DNA from: Nocardia cyriacigeorgica
Lineage (GTDB): Bacteria; Actinomycetota; Actinomycetes; Mycobacteriales; Mycobacteriaceae
Direction of reading: 5' to 3'
Length of the DNA stretch: 64,000 nt
Assembly (NCBI RefSeq): GCF_029868385.1
Contig: NZ_JARWNX010000042.1
Coordinates: 1 to 64,000, forward strand
This document shows positions 39,848 to 49,772 of the stretch, piece after piece; position 1 is the first letter of the stretch; each line of letters opens with the position of its first letter. The notes beneath the pieces were generated by a model. It worked only from the letters and a program-made list of their open reading frames with translations, did not search any database and had not been told where the DNA came from. The translations under genes were made by a program, and so were the position numbers.

Positions 39848-39887
39848 AAACGCGATCGGCGCCCGGTCGGGTGCCATGATCGACGCC

Positions 39888-40640
39888 ATGACCTCTCTCG
39901 AACACAAGGCCAAGGAACTACTCGCGTTGCATCGACCGGGTGATCCGGTGGTGCTGCCGACGGTATGGGATGCGTGGTCGGCGAATCTCGCGGTCGACGC
40001 CGGATTCGCGGGGCTGACCATGGGCAGCCATCCGGTCGCGGATTCGGTTGGCCGCGCCGACGGCGAAGGGATGAGTTTCGACGAACTGCTGGCCCGGGTC
40101 CGCCAGGTGACCGGCGCCGTCGAGGTGCCGGTATCGGTGGACATCGAGTCGGGGTACGGCCTCGAACCCGCGCAGCTGATCGAAGGGCTGCTCGGTGCGG
40201 GCGCGGTCGGGCTCAATATCGAGGACACCGTGCACAGCGAGGGCGGACGGCTGCGCGGCGCCGAGGAACACGCCGATGTCGTACGCGGCCTGCGCCAGTT
40301 CGCCGACGCGGCCGGGGTGCATGTGGTCGTCAACGCGCGCACCGACCTGTTCCTGCGCAAGGTCGGCGAGGAGGCCGACCGGATGGACCGCGCCATCGAG
40401 CGGCTGCGGCTGGCCGCCGAGGCGGGCGCGGACGTGCTGTACCCGGTCGGTCGCCACGCGGATGCGGATATGCGCCGCTTGACCAGCGAACTGCCGCTGC
40501 CGGTCAATGCGATCGGCCTGCCCGCCGAGGCCGATAAGGTGCTGTTCGCCGATCAGGGCGTGGCCAGGATCAGCTTCGGTCCCTATTTGCAGTTCGCGCT
40601 CGCGGCCGAAGCGAATCAGCTGCTCACGCGCTGGAGGTGA
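39888..40640 (+). CDS. Isocitrate lyase/PEP mutase superfamily protein
   Basis: About 250 residues from ATG 39888 (MTSLEHKAKELLALHRPGD); an ATG four codons earlier (39876) is equally possible, neither has a strong ribosome site. Motifs of the superfamily are LPTVWDAWSANLA, MGSHPVADSVG, VSVDIESGYG, GLNIEDTVHSEG and VNARTDLFL. These give the Mg-binding Asp/Glu residues of a carbon-carbon lyase, of the kind acting on methylisocitrate or oxaloacetate-like acids; the substrate is not predictable. It converges with metG, four bases apart. Confidence 0.85.
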   Translation: MTSLEHKAKELLALHRPGDPVVLPTVWDAWSANLAVDAGFAGLTMGSHPVADSVGRADGEGMSFDELLARVRQVTGAVEVPVSVDIESGYGLEPAQLIEGLLGAGAVGLNIEDTVHSEGGRLRGAEEHADVVRGLRQFADAAGVHVVVNARTDLFLRKVGEEADRMDRAIERLRLAAEAGADVLYPVGRHADADMRRLTSELPLPVNAIGLPAEADKVLFADQGVARISFGPYLQFALAAEANQLLTRWR

Positions 40641-40644
40641 GCGC

Positions 40645-42216
40645 TCAGTCCTTCGGTTCGATATAGCGCGGGTACACCGGCTCCGGCGCGGGCAGCGCCA
40701 CCCCGGGGACCAGCGGCCTCGCGATATCGGCGAAGGTCCGGTGCTGCTGGGCCAGCAGATCGAGGATCTTGGCCGCCGAACCGGGCATCACCGGCTGGAC
40801 CAGGATGGCGACGATGCGCACCACCTCCAGCGTCACGTACAGCACCGTCGCCATTCTGGCCAGATCCGCTTCGGTACCGGATTTGCGCAGCGCCCACGGG
40901 GCCTGCGCGGAGAAGTACCGGTTGGTCTCGCCGAGGGTCAGCCAGATCGCTTCCAGCGCCAGATGCAGCTGCTGGGTGTCGAATTCGGTGCGGCAGCGTT
41001 GCAGCAGGCCGTTGGCGCGGTCGAGCAGCGCACGGTCGTCGTCGGTGAATTCGCCCGGCGTCGGGACCGCGGCATCACAGTTCTTGGCGACCATGGTCAG
41101 GCTGCGCTGCACCAGATTGCCGAATTCGTTGGCCAGATCGGCATTGATCCGGCCGACGATCGCCTCATGGCTGTAGCTGCCGTCCTGACCGTAGGAGATC
41201 TCCCGCAACAGGAAGAAGCGGACCGCATCGAGTCCGTAGGTGTCGACCAGCGCGAGCGGGTCGATCACATTGCCGACCGACTTCGACATCTTCTCGCCCT
41301 TGTTGTACAAGAACCCGTGCACGAACACGCGTTTGGGCAACGGCACCCCGGCCGACATGAGGAACGCGGGCCAGTACACGGTGTGGAAGCGGGTGATGTC
41401 CTTACCGATGATGTGCACATCGGCGGGCCAGAACCGTTGGAACGCAGTCGATTCGGTGTCGGGGAAGCCGACGCCGGTGAGGTAGTTGGTGAGCGCGTCG
41501 ACCCAGACGTACATCACGTGATCGGGATGGCCGGGCACCGGAACACCCCAGTCGAAGGTGGTGCGCGAGATCGACAGATCCTTCAGCCCCGCCTTGACAT
41601 AGCTGACGATCTCGTTGCGCCGCGTGGCCGGTGCGATGAATTCGGGATGGGTCTCGTACAGCTCGAGCAGCTTGTCCTGATACTTCGACAGCCGGAAGAA
41701 GAAATTGGATTCCTCGGTCCACTCCACCGGCGTCTTGGTGTCGGTGGAGATCCGGCTGCCGTCGTCGAGCAGCGTGGTCTCCTCCTCGGTGTAGAACGCC
41801 TCGTCGCGCACCGAATACCAGCCGGAGTAGTTGTCGAGGTAGATATCGCCCGCCTCGAGCATCCGCTCCCAGATCGCGATACTCGCGGTCTCGTGATCGG
41901 CGTCGGTGGTGCGGATGAACCGGTCGAAGGAAATGTCGAGCGCCTTGTCCAGCTGCTCGAACACATCCGAGTTGCGCGCCGCCAGTTCCTCCACCGGGAT
42001 GCCCTCGGTGGCGGCGGCCTGCTGCATCTTCTGGCCGTGCTCGTCGGTGCCGGTCATGAAGAACACGTCGTAACCGTCGAGGCGCTTGAAGCGGGCGATG
42101 GCGTCCGACGAGATGTACTCGTAGGCGTGCCCGATATGCGGCGCACCGTTGGGGTACGCGATGGCCGTGGTGATGTAGAAGGCTGGTGCCTCGATAGGCT
42201 CGCTGCGCTCGGTCAT
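40645..42216 (-). CDS. metG: Methionyl-tRNA synthetase
   Basis: 523 residues, class I synthetase. HIGH is seen in [16 protein letters not shown] and KMSKS in [16 protein letters not shown]. The connective polypeptide lacks zinc-binding cysteine pairs, placing it in the short MetRS type found in mycobacteria. The C-terminal anticodon domain ends [11 protein letters not shown] with no tRNA-binding extension. Divergent from tatD, as for Rv1007c/Rv1008. Confidence 0.96.
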   Translation of the reverse strand: MTERSEPIEAPAFYITTAIAYPNGAPHIGHAYEYISSDAIARFKRLDGYDVFFMTGTDEHGQKMQQAAATEGIPVEELAARNSDVFEQLDKALDISFDRFIRTTDADHETASIAIWERMLEAGDIYLDNYSGWYSVRDEAFYTEEETTLLDDGSRISTDTKTPVEWTEESNFFFRLSKYQDKLLELYETHPEFIAPATRRNEIVSYVKAGLKDLSISRTTFDWGVPVPGHPDHVMYVWVDALTNYLTGVGFPDTESTAFQRFWPADVHIIGKDITRFHTVYWPAFLMSAGVPLPKRVFVHGFLYNKGEKMSKSVGNVIDPLALVDTYGLDAVRFFLLREISYGQDGSYSHEAIVGRINADLANEFGNLVQRSLTMVAKNCDAAVPTPGEFTDDDRALLDRANGLLQRCRTEFDTQQLHLALEAIWLTLGETNRYFSAQAPWALRKSGTEADLARMATVLYVTLEVVRIVAILVQPVMPGSAAKILDLLAQQHRTFADIARPLVPGVALPAPEPVYPRYIEPKD

Positions 42217-42308
42217 GGTGCATCTACTGTAATGCGCGTGCCATCTGACCTTCGCGTGAATATCCCCTCAGTGCACGGCCGGGACGCCGCGACGGGCGGT
42301 GCGCGCCG

Positions 42309-43136
42309 ATGAGCGCCGCACGCCCCGCGCCCGCAGCGCCCGAGCCGCTGGCTCCGCTGATCGACGCGCACACGCATCTGGATGCCTGCGGCGCAAGCGA
42401 TGCCGAATCGGTGCGGGCGGTGGTGGATCGAGCCGCGGCGGTCGGGGTCGGTCGGGTGGTGACCGTGGCCGATGATCTCGCCGCGGCACAGTGGGCGGTG
42501 CGGGCCGCGCAGTGGGATGAGCGGGTATTCGCCGCGGTCGCGTTGCATCCCACCCGTGCCAATGCCCTCGACGACGCGGCGAAGGCCGAGCTGGAGCGCC
42601 TCGCCGCCGACCCGCGGGTGGTCGCGATCGGGGAGACCGGTCTCGACTACTACTGGCCGGGCAAGCTCGACGGCTGCGCCGATATCGAGACCCAGGTGGA
42701 AGGCTTCCGCTGGCATATCGACCTGGCCAAACGCAGCGGCAAACCACTGATGATCCACAACCGCGAAGCCGATCATGATCTGCTCACCGTGCTGCTGGAC
42801 GAGGGCGCGCCGGAGACGGTGATCTTCCACTGCTTCTCCTCCGATACGACCATGGCGCTGGCCTGCGTCGCCGAGGGGTATCTGCTCAGCTTCTCCGGGA
42901 CGGTCAGTTTCAAGAACGCGCACGAGCTGCGCGAAGCGGCGAAGGTGGTGCCAGATGAGCTGGTGCTGGTGGAGACCGATGCGCCGTATCTGACGCCGCA
43001 TCCGTTCCGCGGCGCGCCGAACGAGCCGTACTGCCTGCCGTACACGATGCGGGCGCTCGCGCAGGTGCGCGGTCAGGATCCGGGTGAGCTGGCCGAGATC
43101 ACCACCGCGAACGCATGCCGCGTGTACGGAATCTGA
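42309..43136 (+). CDS. tatD: TatD-family metal-dependent DNase
   Basis: 275 residues, TIM-barrel hydrolase. Metal ligands are all visible: LIDAHTHLD, IGETGLDYYWP, MIHNREADHDLL, IFHCFSSD and ETDAPYLTP. TatD proteins act as 3 prime to 5 prime exonucleases in DNA repair or degradation. It has an Ala/Pro-rich N-terminal tail. It lies upstream of rpfB on the same strand with a 175-bp gap, the mycobacterial order. Confidence 0.94.
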   Translation: MSAARPAPAAPEPLAPLIDAHTHLDACGASDAESVRAVVDRAAAVGVGRVVTVADDLAAAQWAVRAAQWDERVFAAVALHPTRANALDDAAKAELERLAADPRVVAIGETGLDYYWPGKLDGCADIETQVEGFRWHIDLAKRSGKPLMIHNREADHDLLTVLLDEGAPETVIFHCFSSDTTMALACVAEGYLLSFSGTVSFKNAHELREAAKVVPDELVLVETDAPYLTPHPFRGAPNEPYCLPYTMRALAQVRGQDPGELAEITTANACRVYGI

Positions 43137-44445
<1,309 letters not shown>

Positions 44446-44453
44446 ACAGGTTC

Positions 44454-44503
44454 GGATATCGCGAGCGCCACTTCGACGACAGGGTGGCGCTCGCGGCATA
44501 TCC
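44454..44503. terminator. Long hairpin after rpfB
   Basis: GGATATC-GCGAGCGCCAC and GTGGCGCTCGC-GGCATATCC form a stem of about 17 bp around a short loop, eight bases after the rpfB stop. It lacks a T-tract, as is common for actinobacterial terminators, and separates rpfB from the inserted lipase gene. Confidence 0.65.
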
Positions 44504-44575
44504 GCCGAAACCGTCGCGCTCATCGCTACACTCGTCCCGGTTTGTCACCATGTGGTCGGGGCAGAGGAGCGATGG

Positions 44576-45730
44576 ATGAATCTGCTGCACATCGCCGGGC
44601 GGACGGCGCTCGCCGTTGCCGTGGCGGCCGGAGCCGTGCTCACCGGAGTGGGCGGGCCCGCCGTGGCGGAGCCCGCGGGCTCGGTGATCTCGGTGATCCC
44701 GCAGCCGACCGGATGGCACGGAATGGCCGACGGCTCGGTCATCGAATACTGGATGGCCGCCTCCGACGGCACACCGCGCCCGGCCAGCGGCGCGCTGTTC
44801 CTGCCGGAAGGCACACCGCCGCCCGGTGGCTGGCCGATCATCGCCTACGACCACGGCACCAGCGGGCTCGGTAGGGGGTGCGGTGGGATATCGACGCCCG
44901 AGACCGCACCATTCCCCTCCTTGCAGAGCCGTCAGTCGACGATGTTGCGGCGCCTGGTCGACAAGGGCTTCGCCGTCGTCGCGCCCGACTACCTCGGGCT
45001 CGGCCGCTTCGACACCGGTCCGCATCCGTACCTGGAGGTGCGTTCGGAAGCCACCGCCACTCTCGATCTGCTGCGCGCGGCCCGCGCCACCCATCCGGAG
45101 CTGTCGAGCACCTGGGTGGCGTTCGGCGCCTCGCAGGGCGGACAGGCCGCGCTGGGCGCCGGGCACCTCCAGTCCACCTACGCGCCGGAACTGGATTTCC
45201 GCGGCACCATCGCGGCCGATCCGGAATCCGATGTCGAGAAGGTGCTGCCGCTGGCCGGTCCCGTCATCCCGGCGGTGGACGGTACCGATGGCGCGATCAG
45301 CTTCTTCGTCAGCATCCTGGCCGGACTACGTGCGGCGCGGCCCGATGCGCGCGTCGACGACTATCTGACCCCGCTGGGCAGGGCCGTGCTGGACGAGGTG
45401 GGCACCATGTGCCTGGACCGGATCATCGAGCGGGTCGAAGGCCTCGGCATCGGTGATCTGCTGGCCCGCCCGCTGTCGGATGAGCCCATCCGCACCGCCT
45501 ACACCGAGTACCTCACGGTGCCGGTGTCGGGCTACGACGCGCCGATCCTGCTGCTGATCAATGTTACCGACACCGTGGTGCCCTCGCCGCTGCACGCGGC
45601 GCTGATCGCCCAGCTGGCGGCCAACGGCACCGACTTCAGGACCGTTCTCGGCACCGGTGAGCACACCGAGCTGAACCCGCAGATGTGGGCGGCGATCGAC
45701 GCCTTCCTCGCACCGATCGCCGCACGCTGA
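44576..45730 (+). CDS. Secreted lipase of the LIP (secretory lipase) family
   Basis: 384 residues from ATG 44576, with AGAGGAG eight bases upstream. The signal peptide MNLLHIAGRTALAVAVAAGA ends near AVAEP. The alpha/beta hydrolase elements are IAYDHGTSGLGRGC (oxyanion region), the nucleophile GASQGGQAA, acid NVTDTVVPSPLHAAL and His in GTGEHTELNP. Acyl glycerol or ester substrates are likely. It sits between rpfB and rsmA, which are adjacent in mycobacteria, so it appears to be a lineage insertion. Confidence 0.88.
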   Translation: MNLLHIAGRTALAVAVAAGAVLTGVGGPAVAEPAGSVISVIPQPTGWHGMADGSVIEYWMAASDGTPRPASGALFLPEGTPPPGGWPIIAYDHGTSGLGRGCGGISTPETAPFPSLQSRQSTMLRRLVDKGFAVVAPDYLGLGRFDTGPHPYLEVRSEATATLDLLRAARATHPELSSTWVAFGASQGGQAALGAGHLQSTYAPELDFRGTIAADPESDVEKVLPLAGPVIPAVDGTDGAISFFVSILAGLRAARPDARVDDYLTPLGRAVLDEVGTMCLDRIIERVEGLGIGDLLARPLSDEPIRTAYTEYLTVPVSGYDAPILLLINVTDTVVPSPLHAALIAQLAANGTDFRTVLGTGEHTELNPQMWAAIDAFLAPIAAR

Positions 45731-45795
45731 TCCCGAGGTCCGCCCGGACCGGCCGGGTGGCCGGGGCCGGGCGCGGGAGTTGGTAGGTTCATCGG

Positions 45796-46677
45796 GTGTC
45801 CGATGCCGAAGTCTCCGCCCGCGGTAGCGCCGCACTGCTCGGCCCCGCCGAGGTGCGGACGTTGGCCGAACAGCTCGGTGTGCGGCCGACCAAACAGCTG
45901 GGCCAGAACTTCGTGCACGATGCGAATACGGTGCGCCGCATCGTCACCGCGGCCGGGGTGGGGCGCGACGATACGGTGCTCGAGGTCGGGCCAGGGCTCG
46001 GTTCGCTGACGTTGGCGCTGCTCGATGTGGTCGATTCCGTGGTGGCGGTCGAAATCGATCCGGTGCTGGCGAAACATCTTCCGGTCACCGTCGCCGACCG
46101 TGCGCCGCGGCTGAGCGCGAACCTCACCGTCGTCGAGGCCGACGCGCTACGGGTGCGCGCCGATGACCTGCCCGCCGCGCCGACCGCGCTGGTGGCGAAT
46201 CTGCCGTACAACGTGGCCGTACCGGTGCTGCTGCATCTGCTGGCCGAACTGCCGAGCATCACCACCTCGCTGGTGATGGTGCAGGCCGAGGTCGCCGACC
46301 GGCTGTCGGCGACGCCAGGTGGACGTATCTACGGGGTGCCGAGCGTGAAGGCGGGATTCTTCGGCGCCGTCCGCCGCGCGGGTGCGGTGGGGCGGCAGGT
46401 GTTCTGGCCGGTGCCGCAGGTGGAATCGGGGTTGGTGCGCATCGACCGCTACGCCGAACCGCCGTGGTCGATGGACGCCGCGCACCGCGCGAAGGTGTTC
46501 GCCGTGGTGGACGCCGCGTTCGCCCAACGCCGGAAGACATTGCGGGCCGCGCTGTCCGGATGGGCGGGTTCGCCCGTGGAAGCCGAACGTCGGCTGACGG
46601 CGGCGGGTATCGACCCGACCGCGCGCGGTGAGACGCTCGATACCGCGGCCTTCGTTCGATTGGCCGACCAGGGCTGA
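45796..46677 (+). CDS. rsmA: 16S rRNA dimethyladenosine transferase
   Basis: 293 residues from GTG 45796. The KsgA markers are [11 protein letters not shown], the SAM loop [16 protein letters not shown], the acidic EIDP and the catalytic [11 protein letters not shown], with the C-terminal helical domain [15 protein letters not shown]. It dimethylates A1518 and A1519 of 16S rRNA (E. coli numbering) during small-subunit maturation; loss gives kasugamycin resistance. Gene order rpfB-rsmA-ispE is kept but with insertions on both sides. Confidence 0.96.
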   Translation: MSDAEVSARGSAALLGPAEVRTLAEQLGVRPTKQLGQNFVHDANTVRRIVTAAGVGRDDTVLEVGPGLGSLTLALLDVVDSVVAVEIDPVLAKHLPVTVADRAPRLSANLTVVEADALRVRADDLPAAPTALVANLPYNVAVPVLLHLLAELPSITTSLVMVQAEVADRLSATPGGRIYGVPSVKAGFFGAVRRAGAVGRQVFWPVPQVESGLVRIDRYAEPPWSMDAAHRAKVFAVVDAAFAQRRKTLRAALSGWAGSPVEAERRLTAAGIDPTARGETLDTAAFVRLADQG

Positions 46678-46812
46678 TCGCGGTCGGGTCCGGGTGCACT
46701 ACTGCCGCTGCCCGGAGTCGGCTCGGTCACGATCGCCCCTCAGGAGCGTCCTGTGCCGAGTACGACACGAACAGCGGCAGTAGCGCCCGTCGATCGCGGC
46801 GAACGTCCGGTA

Positions 46813-47019
46813 TCAGCTCGCGATCGCGTATCCGGCCTCGTCGACCGCGGCGGCGACATCGGCATCGGCCAGCGGGGCCGCGCTGTCGACGGAGACCAGG
46901 CCCGAAGCCAGATCGACATCGACGCTGGTGACGCCGTCGATCTTGCCGATCTCGGCCTTCACCGAACCGACGCAGTGCCCGCAGGTCATTCCGGTGACGG
47001 TGTAGGTGCTGGTGGCCAT
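46813..47019 (-). CDS. copZ: Copper chaperone with heavy-metal-associated domain
   Basis: 68 residues from ATG 47019, with GAAGGAG upstream. The HMA motif GMTCGHCVGSVKAEI gives the Cys-x-x-Cys copper site, and the rest follows the ferredoxin-like fold to EAGYAIAS. It probably passes Cu(I) to a P1B ATPase, none of which is in the window. A perfect CsoR-like palindrome lies 61 bp upstream. Confidence 0.92.
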   Translation of the reverse strand: MATSTYTVTGMTCGHCVGSVKAEIGKIDGVTSVDVDLASGLVSVDSAAPLADADVAAAVDEAGYAIAS

Positions 47020-47079
47020 GTCCACTCCTTCGCTCGCGATCCATAATACGGTCCGGGGGTATCCCCGACACCGACGAAC

Positions 47080-47096
47080 ATACCCCTAAGGGGTAT
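47080..47096. promoter_or_regulatory. CsoR-like copper operator
   Basis: ATACCCCTAAGGGGTAT is a perfect 8+1+8 palindrome matching the TACCC-N-GGGTA class of CsoR operators. A second G/C-rich inverted element, GGGGGTATCCCC, lies at 47055-47066. The site abuts the last base of the TetR gene and faces copZ. No csoR gene is in the window. Confidence 0.7.
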
Positions 47097-47710
47097 TAGT
47101 GCGCAAGTGTCGGTGCGGTGCTGATCCAGTGTGCCGCGGCGATTTCCGCCACCGCGGCCAATTCCGCTCGGGTCGCACCGTCCCTGGCCGACTGGGACAT
47201 GCCGAACATGACCGCGCCGACATATCGGGCCGACGCGGCGGCATTCGTGTCTTCCGGTAGCAGGCCCGCGTCGATATCGGCCTGAATCCGTTCGGTGAAG
47301 GCGCGGATATTGCTGTTGCGGATGCCGCGCAGGAGCTCGGCGACTTCTTCGCTGGTGGTGTTGATCCCCGCGCTCGTCACCAGGCATCCGTGTGGGCAAT
47401 CCGCGCGGGTGTACTCGGAAGCCGCCTCGCGCAGTATCCGGCGCACCATATCGGCCGCGGTGCGCTCCTCGGCCAGTGCGGCGGTGGTGAAAGAGCCGTA
47501 TCGCTCGCCGAAGGTGCGCACCACTTCGGCGAACAGTGTCGCCTTGTCGCCGAAGGCCGCGTACAGGCTCGGTGCGCCGATGCCCATGGCCGAGGTCAGG
47601 TCGCCGATGGAGGTTGCTTCGTAGCCGTGGGTCCAGAACAGGCGCGTCGCCTTGTCCAGTGCGGCTTCGCGGTCGAACGAGCGGGGGCGCCCCCTGGGTG
47701 ATGCGCTCAC
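47096..47710 (-). CDS. TetR/AcrR-family regulator
   Basis: 204 residues from GTG or ATG at 47710. The HTH is TSIGDLTSAMGIGAPSLYAAF and the N terminus GRPRSFDREAALDKATRLFW is typical of the YsiA/AcrR-like subgroup with a Cys in ADCPHGCLVTSAG. The C-terminal ligand domain is all helical. It is divergent from a short-chain dehydrogenase gene, and two copies of a TAGCG-N2-C-x-CTA sequence lie in the 77-bp space between, so it most likely represses that gene and itself. Confidence 0.92.
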   Translation of the reverse strand: MSASPRGRPRSFDREAALDKATRLFWTHGYEATSIGDLTSAMGIGAPSLYAAFGDKATLFAEVVRTFGERYGSFTTAALAEERTAADMVRRILREAASEYTRADCPHGCLVTSAGINTTSEEVAELLRGIRNSNIRAFTERIQADIDAGLLPEDTNAAASARYVGAVMFGMSQSARDGATRAELAAVAEIAAAHWISTAPTLAH

Positions 47711-47722
47711 CGATTCATTCTA

Positions 47723-47734
47723 TAGCGGCCGCTA
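47723..47734. promoter_or_regulatory. TetR operator 1
   Basis: TAGCGGCCGCTA is a perfect 12-bp palindrome 13 bp upstream of the tetR start. It shares both TAGCG and CTA ends with the second site at 47760. Confidence 0.65.
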
Positions 47735-47759
47735 GATAATGTGCTACGGTCCCTTTCTG

Positions 47760-47771
47760 TAGCGAACACTA
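47760..47771. promoter_or_regulatory. TetR operator 2
   Basis: TAGCGAACACTA repeats the pattern of operator 1 with two mismatches and lies 17 bp upstream of the dehydrogenase start, overlapping its probable leader. Centre-to-centre distance from site 1 is 37 bp. Confidence 0.55.
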
Positions 47772-47787
47772 GAGAAAGGTTCCGGCC

Positions 47788-48540
47788 ATGGGAGTACTGG
47801 CGGGGAAAACGGCGTTGGTGACCGGCGGCAGCCGTGGGATCGGACGGGCGATCGCCGAACGGCTCGGCCGCGACGGCGCGCGGGTCGCGGTGCACTACAA
47901 CGGAAACGAACAGGCCGCGAAACAGGCCGTCGCGGCAATCGAGGCAGCGGGTGGTTCCGCCTTCGCGATCCAGGCCGAACTCGGGGTGCCCGGCGACGCC
48001 GAACGGCTCTGGGCCGCATTCGACGCCCACGCCGACGGCGTCGACATCATCGTCAACAACGCTGGCATCGATGGCATCAGGGAACCCATCGAGGCCACCG
48101 ATGAGGCCGCCTTCGATCGGGTGTTCGCGGTGAATACGAAGGCGCCGTTCTTCATCGTCAAACACGGACTCGACCGGTTACGTGACGGCGGGCGGATCGT
48201 CAATGTCTCCACCGGCCTCACCCACGGCGCCGCGATGCCGGAACTCATCGCCTACACCATGACCAAAGCGGCCATCGACTCCTTCACCGCCGCACTGGCC
48301 AAGCACCTCGGTCCGCGCGGGATCACGGTGAACGCGGTGGCGCCGGGCGTCATCGACACCGAGATGAACGCGGGCTGGCTGCACGATCCCACCGCGCAGG
48401 AACAAGTCGTGCGGTTGTCGCCGCTGCGTCGGGTCGGGCAGGCCGCGGAGGTAGCCGATGTCGTCGCGTTCCTGGCGTCCCACGATTCGAGGTGGGTGAC
48501 CGGTCAGTGGATCGACGCCACCGGAGGCGCGCTGCTCTAG
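47788..48540 (+). CDS. Short-chain dehydrogenase/reductase (classical)
   Basis: 250 residues. [28 protein letters not shown], Ser in [13 protein letters not shown], catalytic YTMTKAA, and the closing [10 protein letters not shown] are the classical SDR set, close to 3-oxoacyl-ACP reductase-like enzymes. AGAAAGG precedes ATG 47788. TetR next to an SDR of this kind is a common xenobiotic or quinone-response pair in actinobacteria. Substrate unknown. Confidence 0.9.
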   Translation: MGVLAGKTALVTGGSRGIGRAIAERLGRDGARVAVHYNGNEQAAKQAVAAIEAAGGSAFAIQAELGVPGDAERLWAAFDAHADGVDIIVNNAGIDGIREPIEATDEAAFDRVFAVNTKAPFFIVKHGLDRLRDGGRIVNVSTGLTHGAAMPELIAYTMTKAAIDSFTAALAKHLGPRGITVNAVAPGVIDTEMNAGWLHDPTAQEQVVRLSPLRRVGQAAEVADVVAFLASHDSRWVTGQWIDATGGALL

Positions 48541-48602
48541 CCGCCGCTCGCCCGGCATTCGACACGCGCGCCTGTCGTATTCACCCATTACGCTTGGTCA
48601 CC

Positions 48603-49565
48603 GTGCTGTCCGTTGTGCCGAGCCCCGTCATCGTGCGTGCGCCGTCGAAGGTGAACCTCCATCTCGGAGTCGGTGACCTGCGCCCCGACGGATATCACGA
48701 TCTCACCACCGTCTTCCAGGCGTTGTCGCTGAGCGACGATCTGGAGATCGCGCCATCGGCCTCGCTGACGGTGCGGGTCACCGGCGAGGGCGCCGCCGAG
48801 GTGCCGACCGACCGGACCAATCTGGTGTGGAAGGCGGCTGTGCGCCTGGCGCATCTGGCGGGTCGTGCGCCGCTGGTGGAGATCGCGATCAGTAAGGGCA
48901 TTCCGGTGGCGGGCGGTATGGCCGGTGGCAGCGCCGATGCCGCCGCCGCGCTGGTCGGGCTGAACGAGCTGTGGGATCTCGGCCTGTCCCGCGAGGAACT
49001 CACCGCCGTGGCCGCCGAACTGGGCAGCGACGTCCCGTTCTCCCTGCACGGCGGCACCGCACTCGGCACCGGACGCGGCGAGCGATTGCTTCCGGTGTTG
49101 TCGCGCAACACCTTCCACTGGGTGATCGCCCTGGCCAAGGGCGGTCTGTCCACCCCGGCGGTGTACGCCGAACTCGATCGGCTGCGCGAGATCGGGGAGC
49201 CGCCACGGCTCGGCGCGCCACAGGATCTCATGCAGGCCTTGGCCTCCGGCGATCCGAAACAGCTTGCCCCGCTGCTCGGTAACGATCTCCAGGCCGCCGC
49301 GGTGTCGTTGAAGCCGGAACTGCGCCGCACCCTGCGCGCCGGGGTGACCGCGGGTGCGCTGGCCGGGCTCGTCTCGGGCTCCGGGCCGACCTGCGCGTTC
49401 CTGTGCGAATCGGAGGAGTCCGCCGTCGCCGTCGCGGCGGAACTGGCCGGTGCCGGGGTGAGCCGCAGTGTGCGCACGGCGACCGGCCCGGTGCCCGGCG
49501 CGCGGGTGGTCGGCGGTGAGGGCCCACACCCACAGCCCACTCGCGACGGCGGCAGAATCGGCTGA
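48603..49565 (+). CDS. ispE: 4-diphosphocytidyl-2-C-methyl-D-erythritol kinase
   Basis: 320 residues from GTG 48603; the open frame reaches 48492 but overlaps the SDR gene there. The GHMP kinase order is [22 protein letters not shown], the ATP loop [19 protein letters not shown], and [11 protein letters not shown] near the C terminus. It phosphorylates CDP-ME in the non-mevalonate isoprenoid pathway. The last 30 residues are a variable Pro/Gly tail. Confidence 0.95.
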   Translation: MLSVVPSPVIVRAPSKVNLHLGVGDLRPDGYHDLTTVFQALSLSDDLEIAPSASLTVRVTGEGAAEVPTDRTNLVWKAAVRLAHLAGRAPLVEIAISKGIPVAGGMAGGSADAAAALVGLNELWDLGLSREELTAVAAELGSDVPFSLHGGTALGTGRGERLLPVLSRNTFHWVIALAKGGLSTPAVYAELDRLREIGEPPRLGAPQDLMQALASGDPKQLAPLLGNDLQAAAVSLKPELRRTLRAGVTAGALAGLVSGSGPTCAFLCESEESAVAVAAELAGAGVSRSVRTATGPVPGARVVGGEGPHPQPTRDGGRIG

Positions 49566-49772
49566 GGTCCTCGATCCGTCCGGAGCGCCACGATCGGGCG
49601 CGCGGTGCGGGCAGGCCCGCTGGTGATCGGGGATTCCTGGCGTCATGTCCGCCGTCGATCACCGGGCGGTGGCGCGGACGGTCCGGTCGGTACCCTTGCT
49701 CCGGGCAGGTGCGAAGACCGGCCTCGACGAGGGCGGCGCCCCACGACGCCCGGTAAGGCACGGAAAGGTTTC

